Shown here one piece after another: positions 1 through 5,873 of a stretch of DNA of 8,788 nt (position 1 is the stretch's first letter; each line of letters begins with the position of its first letter). The position numbers and the translations under genes were made by a program. The stretch is from Pseudothermotoga sp. (GTDB lineage: Bacteria; Thermotogota; Thermotogae; Thermotogales; DSM-5069). The notes beneath the pieces were generated by a model. The model ran no database searches, was not told the DNA's origin, and saw nothing but the letters and a program-made list of their open reading frames with translations. The stretch spans positions 1 through 8,788 of the forward strand of contig JAPYWY010000054.1 in assembly GCA_028276125.1 (NCBI GenBank). Reading direction: 5' to 3'.

Positions 1-1
1 T

Positions 2-1129
2 CTGTGGGTGAGGTACAACCAGTTGCTCGGTTCACAAGATTTGGAGATACCCGAAGACGGTTACAGGGGAGAATACCTGATAGACATCGCCAAGAAACTC
101 TTGAAAGAAGTTGGAGATGTTTACAAGGACCGATGGGACTCTGAGACGGAACGGTTCTTCAAGCATTACGCCGTGGAAAACATATTGGCTAACATGAAAG
201 AAGATCTCAACTCTCTCGAGTGCGAGTTCGACGTGTACTTTTCCGAGACGAGCCTTATTGAAGACGGGACTGTGCAGAAGGTACTCGAGTTTCTCAGAAA
301 GAAGGGATTCATCTACGAAAAAGATGGTGCGGTCTGGCTGAAAGTTTCGCACTTCGTTGAAGAGGAAGACAAAGTGCTCATCAAGAGCGATGGAAGTTAC
401 ACGTATTTCCTGACCGACATCGCGTATCATTTCAACAAGTACCAAAGGGGTTTTCACAAGGTTTACGACATATGGGGAAGCGATCATCATGGGCACATAC
501 CGAGGATGATCGCCGCCATGAAAGCTTTGGACATCGAAGATGGATTTTTCAACGTGATACTCCACCAGTTCGTGACGCTCAAGCGTGGCGAGGAGATCGT
601 GCGCATGTCGACGCGCGCGGGCGAATTCGTCACGCTGCGACAACTGGTCGAAGAAGTTGGCAAGGATGCGACACGTTACTTCTTTGCCATGATAGACACA
701 AGCACACACATGGTCTTCGATTTGGAACTTGCAAAGGCGAGAAGTATGGACAATCCTGTTTACTACGTTCAGTACGCTCACGCGAGGATCTGCAGTCTCT
801 TCGAGCAGGCGAAGAACAAGTCCATAAACTTCAACAAGAACTCAGACCTCGAGTTGCTGGATGATCCAGCCGAATTCGCCGTGGTGAGGAGACTCGACTT
901 GTTTGAGGACACCCTGCACGAAGTTGAAAAAACCCTTTCACCCAACAAACTGACCCAGTACCTTGAAGCTCTCGCCTACGACTTCCACAGCTTCTACACC
1001 AAGTGTCTTGTCCTCGATCCAAACAATCCACGCTTGTCCAACGCCAGATTGAACCTCGCGTACGCGACGTTACTTGTGCTCAAGAAAGGTTTATCTCTGT
1101 TGAGGGTCAGTGCACCGGAAAGGATGTGA
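2..1129 (+). CDS. argS: Arginyl-tRNA synthetase, C-terminal part (5' end outside window)
   Basis: Class I aminoacyl-tRNA synthetase that charges tRNA-Arg in the cytoplasm. The frame is open to the left edge and begins mid-motif (LWVRYNQLLG), so the GTG at 8 is an internal Val codon and not a start. About 375 residues are visible; the N-terminal domain and the HIGH-type ATP motif, roughly 150-180 residues, lie upstream. Visible parts are the catalytic-core stretch DHHGHIPRMIAAMKALD (about 482-532), the second class I signature as RMSTRAGEFVTL (about 601-636) where many bacterial enzymes have KMSKR, then the helical DALR anticodon-binding domain from PVYYVQYAHAR to the typical family ending VSAPERM. 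The stop at 1127-1129 lies inside the purB Shine-Dalgarno. Identification is firm from several collinear motifs. Confidence 0.96.
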   Translation: MWVRYNQLLGSQDLEIPEDGYRGEYLIDIAKKLLKEVGDVYKDRWDSETERFFKHYAVENILANMKEDLNSLECEFDVYFSETSLIEDGTVQKVLEFLRKKGFIYEKDGAVWLKVSHFVEEEDKVLIKSDGSYTYFLTDIAYHFNKYQRGFHKVYDIWGSDHHGHIPRMIAAMKALDIEDGFFNVILHQFVTLKRGEEIVRMSTRAGEFVTLRQLVEEVGKDATRYFFAMIDTSTHMVFDLELAKARSMDNPVYYVQYAHARICSLFEQAKNKSINFNKNSDLELLDDPAEFAVVRRLDLFEDTLHEVEKTLSPNKLTQYLEALAYDFHSFYTKCLVLDPNNPRLSNARLNLAYATLLVLKKGLSLLRVSAPERM

Positions 1130-1134
1130 ACCGT

Positions 1135-2421
1135 GTGGTCGAAAGGTACGCACTGTCACCGATGAAAGAACTCTGGAGTGTTCAAGCCAACCTTCGCAGG
1201 TGGCTCGCGGTGGAGCTTGCTGTCATGGAAGCTTACGAGCAGCTGGGTCTGATCCCTCCTGGTGTGAGTGAAAAGGCGAAGAGGAATGCACTGATCGATC
1301 TTTCATTGTTCGAGAGTTACGAACGTGAAACGGACCATGAGGTCATCGCGTTCATCAAGATGGCGACGAAGAACATGCAGGATGAGGCGAGGTATTTCCA
1401 CTACGGGCTGACGTCCTCGGATGTCATAGACACGGCGTTGTCCCTCGCGCTCGTCGAGAGCAGCGACATCTTACTGGAGGCGCTGTCGAAGCTCTTGAAG
1501 TCTCTCTGGGTTCTCGCCAACAAACATAGGCACACCGTCACGATCGGAAGGACACATGGGGTACACGCCGAGCCGACGAGCTTTGGTCTCAAGGTGTTGA
1601 ACTGGTATGCGGAGATGAAAAGAAACCAAGAAAGGTTGAGGATTGCTCGGGAACAAGTGAAGGTTGGCAAGATCAGCGGTGCGGTTGGAAACTACGCGAA
1701 CGTTCCACCCGAGGTTGAGGAACTCGCGCTGACCAAGCTGGGCCTGAAGCCAACACCGATCTCGAGTCAAATCGTTGGCAGAGATCATCATGCGTTCTTC
1801 GTCATGGTCTTGGCGTTGACGGCGAGTGGTGTGGAGAGGATCGCAACCGAGGTGAGGCACCTTCAAAGAACGGAAGTTCTGGAGGTGCAAGAACCTTTCA
1901 AAGAAGGTCAGAAAGGCTCCAGTGCCATGCCGCACAAACAGAACCCGATCCTGTGCGAGAGGCTCTGCGGTCTTGCGAGGATCGTGCGTTCTTTCGTGAA
2001 TTCATCTTTGGAGAACAACAATCTTTGGCACGAGAGGGATATATCACACTCCTCTGCAGAACGTTACATATTCCCAGATGCCACGCAGACGCTCTACTAC
2101 ATGCTCGTCAAGACGAACCATCTGATAGAGAATCTCACCGTGTACGAGGACAGGATGTTGAAGAACTTGAATCTGACCCGTGGGCTCGTTTATTCGGAAA
2201 AAGTGATGCTCAGACTCGTTGAGAAGGGTATGAGCCGAAGTGAAGCTTACGATCTTGTACAGTCTCTCGCGCTCAGATGTTGGAAGACGCAAGAAGATTT
2301 CAAAACCCTCGTGGCTCAGAATGTGCCGTTTTTGACTTCAAAAGACTTGGAAGAGATTTTCGATCCGAATCATTTCCTGAAGAACGTTGATCGCATCTTC
2401 TCGAGGTTCGAAGGAGAGTGA
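1135..2421 (+). CDS. purB: Adenylosuccinate lyase
   Basis: Cleaves SAICAR to AICAR and adenylosuccinate to AMP in purine synthesis (fumarase/aspartase superfamily, homotetramer). The 428-residue product has the usual bacterial length. The GTG start at 1135 gives MVERYALSPM, the normal beginning of this family, and lies 5 bp after the AAAGGATGTGA site (1119-1129), a near-complete anti-16S match that also contains the argS stop. Longer in-frame extensions back to 1003 run inside argS and lack a ribosome site. Visible motifs: TSSDV (substrate loop), TIGRTHGVHAEPTSFG with the conserved His at residue 141, LQRTEVLEV, and the signature GSSAMPHKQNP at residues 261-271, holding the catalytic Ser of the flexible loop. 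Translational coupling to argS is likely from the spacing. purA, the other adenylosuccinate enzyme, follows after 6 bp. Confidence 0.97.
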   Translation: MVERYALSPMKELWSVQANLRRWLAVELAVMEAYEQLGLIPPGVSEKAKRNALIDLSLFESYERETDHEVIAFIKMATKNMQDEARYFHYGLTSSDVIDTALSLALVESSDILLEALSKLLKSLWVLANKHRHTVTIGRTHGVHAEPTSFGLKVLNWYAEMKRNQERLRIAREQVKVGKISGAVGNYANVPPEVEELALTKLGLKPTPISSQIVGRDHHAFFVMVLALTASGVERIATEVRHLQRTEVLEVQEPFKEGQKGSSAMPHKQNPILCERLCGLARIVRSFVNSSLENNNLWHERDISHSSAERYIFPDATQTLYYMLVKTNHLIENLTVYEDRMLKNLNLTRGLVYSEKVMLRLVEKGMSRSEAYDLVQSLALRCWKTQEDFKTLVAQNVPFLTSKDLEEIFDPNHFLKNVDRIFSRFEGE

Positions 2422-2427
2422 ATTCAG

Positions 2428-3630
2428 TTGAACTCTGTTGTGGTTGGTCTTCAATGGGGAGACGAAGGAAAAGGAAAGGTAGTGACGTACCTTTCAAGGA
2501 AGTACGATTGTGTCGTTCGTTACAGCGGCGGAAGTAACGCAGGTCACACCGTGGACTACGGTCAGTTCAAGCTCGTGCATCATTTGGTTCCTTCTGCCGA
2601 TTTGAGGCTTCGCAAGGGTATGTACATAGCCACGGGTGTAGCGGTGGACTTGAACGTGCTTTCGCAAGAGATCGAACAGCTGGAGCAATTCTTTCCAGGC
2701 AGCGGTGAGTCGCTCCAGGTGTCCAAACAAGCGCACGTTGTCGTACCTTTCTATAGAGAGCTCGACGGAAAGATCGATGCGGCACGCAGTGAACCCGTTG
2801 GCACCACTCGAAGAGGTATAGGCCTGTGTTATGCCAATCGAGCTTTGCGTTTCGGAGTGAGACTTGAAGATTTTGAAGATGAAGTGTTGCTCGAGAGAAA
2901 ACTCGCAGAGCTTGTGAGAGTGTGGAATCTCGACATCGATGCGAACTCGATTCTGAAGCAGATGCTTGAAATTTACCACAGACTCTCTCATCATTTGATC
3001 GACAGTGTTGAGGCCTTCGAAAGACTGAAAGGCAAAGATCTCTTGTTTGAGGCCACCCAGGGTGTTCTGCTCGATGTCGATGTGGGAACGTATCCCTACG
3101 TCACCTCGACCAACTGTTCGAGCAGTGGCGTTCAGGCGGGCTTCGGTTTTCCCATCAAGCTGGACAGGGTGATCGGTGTGACGAAGGCCTACACCACCAG
3201 AGTGGGTGAAGGCCCATTCCCAACGGAATTGAAGAACGAACTGGGAGAGAAGATCAGAAAGCTCGGCGGTGAGTACGGTGCTACAACGGGTAGGCCCAGA
3301 AGGTGTGGCTGGCTCGACTTCGTGCTGCTCAGGTACGCTGTGAGAGTGAGCGGGTGTGACGAATTGATCCTCACCAAAGCGGACGTGCTGAACGGCTTTG
3401 AGAGGTTGGCCGTGTGTGTCGCTTACAACGTTGATGGGGTGAAAGTCCGAGACGTGAAGAATCTCAGAAACATCCACAAAGCCGAGCCGGTGTACGAAGA
3501 AATCGAAGGATGGAAAGATTTGAACTCGCCTCCCTTTGAAAAGTTTCTGAGGAGAGTCGAGCAGGAAACCGGCGTGAAAATCTCCCACGTTTCCACAGGC
3601 TCCAAGGTGGAAGACATCGTCGTGCTGTAG
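2428..3630 (+). CDS. purA: Adenylosuccinate synthetase
   Basis: Makes adenylosuccinate from IMP, aspartate and GTP, the first committed step to AMP; its product is the substrate of the upstream purB. The product has 400 residues, somewhat shorter than the approximately 430 of the E. coli enzyme. Start is TTG at 2428, with AAGGAG at 2411-2416 about 11 bp upstream; it yields MNSVVVGLQWGDEGKGK, placing the glycine-rich GTP loop near the N terminus as expected. Likely catalytic residues are Asp12 in WGDEGKGK and His40 in GGSNAGHT. Further motifs: VGTTRRGIG (IMP phosphate region), LLDVDVGTYPYVTSTN, KAYTTRVGEGPFPTEL, GATTGRPRRCGW (residues 284-295) and the guanine-binding LTKADVLNG. GTTRRGIGLCYANR is a slightly divergent version of the usual GTTGRGIGPAY. 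All key blocks are present, so it should be active. Confidence 0.96.
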   Translation: MNSVVVGLQWGDEGKGKVVTYLSRKYDCVVRYSGGSNAGHTVDYGQFKLVHHLVPSADLRLRKGMYIATGVAVDLNVLSQEIEQLEQFFPGSGESLQVSKQAHVVVPFYRELDGKIDAARSEPVGTTRRGIGLCYANRALRFGVRLEDFEDEVLLERKLAELVRVWNLDIDANSILKQMLEIYHRLSHHLIDSVEAFERLKGKDLLFEATQGVLLDVDVGTYPYVTSTNCSSSGVQAGFGFPIKLDRVIGVTKAYTTRVGEGPFPTELKNELGEKIRKLGGEYGATTGRPRRCGWLDFVLLRYAVRVSGCDELILTKADVLNGFERLAVCVAYNVDGVKVRDVKNLRNIHKAEPVYEEIEGWKDLNSPPFEKFLRRVEQETGVKISHVSTGSKVEDIVVL

Positions 3631-3642
3631 GGGGGATATCGA

Positions 3643-4164
3643 GTGGAACTGTTAGAAGCTATAAGAACCAGAAGGAGCATTCGAAAGTACGACACGAACA
3701 AGGAAGTTGCAAAGGAAACGATCGAAAAAATCCTCGAACTTGCCCTCAACGCACCCAGCGCTGGAAACAGACAGCCATGGCGACTGCATGTTGTGAGGAA
3801 TCCATCCTTGAAGAAAGCGCTCCGTGAGGCTGCGTTCGGACAGACCTACATCGAGGAGGCGCCATGGGTCATCTGTGTCGTTGCTGTACCCGAAGAGAGC
3901 GGTTCACGTTACGGTGACAGGGGAAGAAACCTTTACTGCATTCAAGACACGGCTGCGCTGATCACCTACATCATGTTGATCGCACGAGAGTTCGGTTTGG
4001 ACACCTGTTGGATTGGCGCCTTCGACGAAGAGAAGGTGAACAGGATCTTGGGTCTGCCGGCGGGTCAGAGATGTGTTGCGATGCTGCCGATCGGTCATGC
4101 GGCTGAACCGAGAAGAGATCGACCGAGAAAACCTTTGAGAGAGATTCTCACATATCACGAGTAG
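3643..4164 (+). CDS. Nitroreductase-family FMN oxidoreductase
   Basis: A 173-residue, single-domain member of the nitroreductase fold. Visible family blocks are IRTRRSIRKY at residues 7-16 (basic FMN-phosphate motif), LNAPSAGNRQPWRLHVV (flavin/substrate loop), the IQDTAALITYIMLIAREFGLDTCWIGAFDEEKV helix-turn block and the C-terminal MLPIGHAAEPRRDRPRKPL, the usual GyP...RKPL tail. Members are normally homodimeric and NAD(P)H-dependent; the natural substrate cannot be read from sequence, so no symbol is given. The GTG start at 3643 follows GGGGGAT (3631-3636) and is 12 bp after the purA stop. It sits between purA and argF in the same train, which does not point to a particular substrate. There is no signal peptide, so it is cytoplasmic. 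Confidence 0.88.
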   Translation: MELLEAIRTRRSIRKYDTNKEVAKETIEKILELALNAPSAGNRQPWRLHVVRNPSLKKALREAAFGQTYIEEAPWVICVVAVPEESGSRYGDRGRNLYCIQDTAALITYIMLIAREFGLDTCWIGAFDEEKVNRILGLPAGQRCVAMLPIGHAAEPRRDRPRKPLREILTYHE

Positions 4165-4177
4165 GGAGGTTTGAAAA

Positions 4178-5119
4178 ATGGCGGTGAACCTTACAGGAAG
4201 ATCGCTCTTGACGCTCTTGGAGTACACACCCGAAGAGATAAGCTATCTGCTCGATCTCTCGTTCCAGGTGAAGCGCGAGAGCAGGGCGAAGGTCGTTCAC
4301 AGAAGGTTCGTTGGAAAAACCTTGGCCATGATATTCGAGAAGAGGTCCACGAGGACAAGGCTCGCGTTCGAAACAGCCTTCGCGGAAGAGGGTGGCCATC
4401 CCATCTTCCTTTCGATCCAGGACATTCAACTCGGAGCGAAGGAATCTGTAGAGGATACCGCGAGAGTGCTCGGCAGGATGGTCGATGCGATCATGTTCAG
4501 GGGTTTCAAGCAGGAGACCGTGGAGGTTTTGGCGAAGTATTCGGGAGTTCCTGTCTACAACGGCTTGACTGACGTTTTCCACCCGACGCAGGTGCTAGCG
4601 GACCTCATGACCGTGCAGGAAGTCTTTGGAAGATTGAAAGGTATCAAGCTCGTGTTCATGGGCGATGGAAGAAACAACATGGCTAACTCACTCATGATAG
4701 GATGCGCGAAGATGGGCATGCATTATGTTGTGTGCTCTCCGAAAGAGCTCAGGCCGGATGAAAAACTGCTCAAGATTTGTCTTGAAGTCGCCAAAGAAAC
4801 TGGTGGCACGATCCAGATTGAGGAGAACCCAGAAGAGGCCGTCGATGGAGCCGACGTGATTTACACGGACGTGTGGGCCTCGATGGGTGAGGAAGACAAA
4901 CAAGCGGAGCGCGAAAGACTCTTGAGGCCATACCAAGTGAACGAACAGCTCATGAAGAAAACGGGCAAAAGCGAAACGATCTTTCTGCATTGTCTGCCCG
5001 CCGTCAAAGGACAAGAAGTCACCTTCGAGGTCATCGAAGGAAAGCAGAGTAAAGTCTGGGACGAAGCCGAGAACAGAAAACACACGATAAAGGCGCTCAT
5101 GATCGCGACGCTGCTATAA
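4178..5119 (+). CDS. argF: Ornithine carbamoyltransferase
   Basis: Makes citrulline from ornithine and carbamoyl phosphate in arginine biosynthesis (cytoplasmic, typically trimer-based). It is 313 residues, full family length. Carbamoyl-phosphate domain: FEKRSTRTRLAFE with STRTR at residues 57-61, then FHPTQVLADLMT. Ornithine domain: MGDGRNNMANSL, DVWASMGEE (the SMG loop) and FLHCLPA with HCLP at residues 271-274, ending in RKHTIKALMIATLL. The SMG and HCLP loops fit ornithine rather than aspartate as acceptor. Start is ATG 4178 with GGGAGGT (4164-4170) 7 bp upstream, overlapping the end of the nitroreductase gene. A catabolic (arcB) role is not excluded, but no arcA/arcC is in view. It is the last gene of the train; its stop codon abuts a hairpin terminator. 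Confidence 0.96.
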   Translation: MAVNLTGRSLLTLLEYTPEEISYLLDLSFQVKRESRAKVVHRRFVGKTLAMIFEKRSTRTRLAFETAFAEEGGHPIFLSIQDIQLGAKESVEDTARVLGRMVDAIMFRGFKQETVEVLAKYSGVPVYNGLTDVFHPTQVLADLMTVQEVFGRLKGIKLVFMGDGRNNMANSLMIGCAKMGMHYVVCSPKELRPDEKLLKICLEVAKETGGTIQIEENPEEAVDGADVIYTDVWASMGEEDKQAERERLLRPYQVNEQLMKKTGKSETIFLHCLPAVKGQEVTFEVIEGKQSKVWDEAENRKHTIKALMIATLL

Positions 5120-5148
5120 AAAAGCGGAGCCTTTCGGCTCCGCCTTCT
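5118..5148. terminator. Shared intrinsic terminator between convergent argF and csp
   Basis: A perfect 8-bp stem, GCGGAGCC (5124-5131) with GGCTCCGC (5136-5143), encloses a 4-nt loop. On the minus strand the loop is GAAA (a stable GNRA tetraloop) and the stem is followed by T6 (complement of 5118-5123), so it is a classic terminator for the csp gene. On the plus strand the tail is only CTTCTCTTC, so it should end argF transcripts less efficiently. The T6 tract overlaps the argF stop codon. Confidence 0.88.
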
Positions 5149-5162
5149 CTTCAGCTCGACTC

Positions 5163-5366
5163 TCAGTTTATGGGAGTCACATTGACAGCTTGAGGTCCTT
5201 TGCTGCCCTGCTGGATTTCGAACTGGACTTTCTGGCCTTCCCTGAGCGTCTTGAATCCGTCGACCTTGATCGCGGAAAAGTGCACGAAGACGTCCTCTCC
5301 GTTGTCTCTGGTGATGAAACCGTAGCCTTTCTTAGAGTCGAACCATTTCACTGTACCGTTGTACAT
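5163..5366 (-). CDS. csp: Cold-shock domain protein (CspA family)
   Basis: A 67-residue single OB-fold RNA/ssDNA-binding protein of the CspA family, typically an RNA chaperone. It shows the standard order MYNGTVKWFDSKKGYGFI (RNP1, KGYGFI at about residues 13-18), then EDVFVHFSAI (RNP2, VFVHF), then EGQKVQFEI and GPQAVNV. Length is normal and no key aromatic is missing. The ATG at 5364-5366 (complement) follows AGGAGGT (complement of 5374-5380), an excellent ribosome site. It is the only minus-strand gene seen, monocistronic, facing argF and sharing its terminator. A leader of about 40 nt carries a small hairpin just after the predicted start of transcription. Whether it responds to cold in this likely thermophile cannot be read from sequence. 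Confidence 0.96.
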   Translation of the reverse strand: MYNGTVKWFDSKKGYGFITRDNGEDVFVHFSAIKVDGFKTLREGQKVQFEIQQGSKGPQAVNVTPIN

Positions 5367-5387
5367 GCTTCTAACCTCCTAATGCTT

Positions 5388-5402
5388 GGTGCTTTCCGCA
5401 CC
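5388..5402 (-). promoter_or_regulatory. Hairpin in the csp leader RNA
   Basis: In csp sense the sequence GGTGC-GGAAA-GCACC forms a 5-bp, GC-rich stem with a GGAAA loop. It lies a few nucleotides after the predicted transcript start and about 22 nt before the ATG, leaving the Shine-Dalgarno (5374-5380) free. It may act as a 5' stabiliser or structured leader; function is inference. Confidence 0.4.
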
Positions 5403-5412
5403 GTGATGATTT

Positions 5413-5441
5413 AATATAACACGTGTTGGGAAAGAAAGTGC
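5413..5441 (-). promoter_or_regulatory. Putative csp promoter
   Basis: Reading the minus strand, the -10 candidate is TATATT (complement of 5413-5418), followed by an AT-rich AAAT. The -35 candidate at 17-bp spacing (GCACTT, complement of 5436-5441) is poor. Predicted start is near 5406, giving a leader of about 40 nt. A perfect palindrome AACACGTGTT (5418-5427) touches the -10. Confidence 0.5.
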
Positions 5442-5495
5442 CGAAGAGCGAGAAAAACATCTCAGCGGAATGAAATCGTTACATTCGTCGTGTTA

Positions 5496-5525
5496 GGGTC
5501 AGTCCCCAACAGAGTGAGCTATAAT
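5496..5525 (+). promoter_or_regulatory. Putative promoter of the zinc-ribbon/iadA pair
   Basis: A consensus TATAAT at 5520-5525 with a weak -35, GGGTCA (5496-5501), at 18-bp spacing. Predicted transcription start is about 5531-5533, giving a 5' leader of about 78 nt before the ATG at 5610. No other good -10 is seen between 5440 and 5609 on this strand. Confidence 0.55.
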
Positions 5526-5544
5526 CAAAAGCGTGATTTTTGAT
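5524..5544. repeat. Inverted repeat over the start of transcription
   Basis: ATCAAAA (5524-5530) and TTTTGAT (5538-5544) form a perfect 7-bp inverted repeat with a 7-bp centre. It covers the end of the -10 and the predicted start site, where a repressor operator could lie. It is AT-rich, so chance is possible; no regulator is assigned. Confidence 0.35.
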
Positions 5545-5609
5545 CTCGTAGAACGTGTTGCTGGAACGAAAAGTCGAATTGTGGGACGTTCATAGAGGGA
5601 GGTAAGAGC

Positions 5610-5864
5610 ATGGGTGGATGGAAGAGATGTCCGCAATGTGGAGAGAAGTGCAAGAACAACGTGAGAAAGTGCCCTTCTTGTGGCTATGTCTTTGAGAAAA
5701 AAGAATGTCCAGACTGTGGTGCAGTTATCGATGACGACATCGACGAATGCCCCATCTGTGGTTGGCTCTTCTCAGAGGAATTTTCCGACGAGTACGATGA
5801 AGATTACGACTACGAAGATCTCGAGGACTTTCACGATCTATCGGATTATGAAGACGAAGATTGA
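5610..5864 (+). CDS. Small double zinc-ribbon protein with acidic C-terminal tail
   Basis: An 84-residue protein of unknown function. Residues 7-51 hold four evenly placed CPxCG knuckles: CPQCG (7-11), CPSCG (21-25), CPDCG (33-37) and CPICG (47-51). This fits two rubredoxin-like zinc ribbons with Cys pairs 7/10 + 21/24 and 33/36 + 47/50; Cys14 is extra. Residues 55-84 are strongly acidic (18 Asp/Glu of 30, with Tyr/Phe between and no Lys or Arg). There is no signal peptide or membrane segment. The ATG at 5610 follows GAGGGAGGT (5595-5603) at 6 bp, a very strong site. iadA starts 9 bp after the stop, and the iadA Shine-Dalgarno overlaps this stop, so the pair is probably cotranscribed. Zinc ribbons of this kind bind nucleic acid or protein in known families; the specific role here is not recognised. 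Confidence 0.9.
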   Translation: MGGWKRCPQCGEKCKNNVRKCPSCGYVFEKKECPDCGAVIDDDIDECPICGWLFSEEFSDEYDEDYDYEDLEDFHDLSDYEDED

Positions 5865-5873
5865 GGTGTTGCT

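Noticed and set aside
8..10. GTG at 8 as the start of a short argS-like gene
   Set aside because: The frame stays open to the left edge and the codons before it continue the conserved LWVRYNQLLG block, so the gene is cut by the window and not truncated.
601..615. RMSTR in ArgRS instead of KMSKR, as possible loss of function
   Set aside because: ArgRS is known to vary at this signature and the flanking residues (RAGEFVTL) fit active bacterial enzymes.
32..781. 249-codon open frame on the minus strand opposite argS
   Set aside because: Mirror of the argS reading frame with no protein-family motifs; no ribosome site of note.
1003..1134. In-frame N-terminal extension of purB into argS
   Set aside because: Adds 44 residues not seen in the family, overlaps argS heavily and lacks a ribosome site; the GTG at 1135 has both a fitting site and the conserved N terminus.
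2494..3588. 364-codon open frame on the minus strand opposite purA
   Set aside because: purA is certain from many motifs; the antisense frame has no recognisable domain and is a shadow caused by codon bias on the plus strand.
5190..5414. 74-codon plus-strand frame opposite csp
   Set aside because: Antisense to a clear cold-shock gene; no domain and no ribosome site.
5470..5496. 8-codon ATG mini-ORF before the zinc-ribbon promoter
   Set aside because: It lies upstream of the predicted start of transcription and has no ribosome site.
5533..5595. 20-codon GTG-initiated leader ORF near the zinc-ribbon transcript start
   Set aside because: It would have to be leaderless, has no Shine-Dalgarno, and its length is easily reached by chance; no attenuator-like run of codons.
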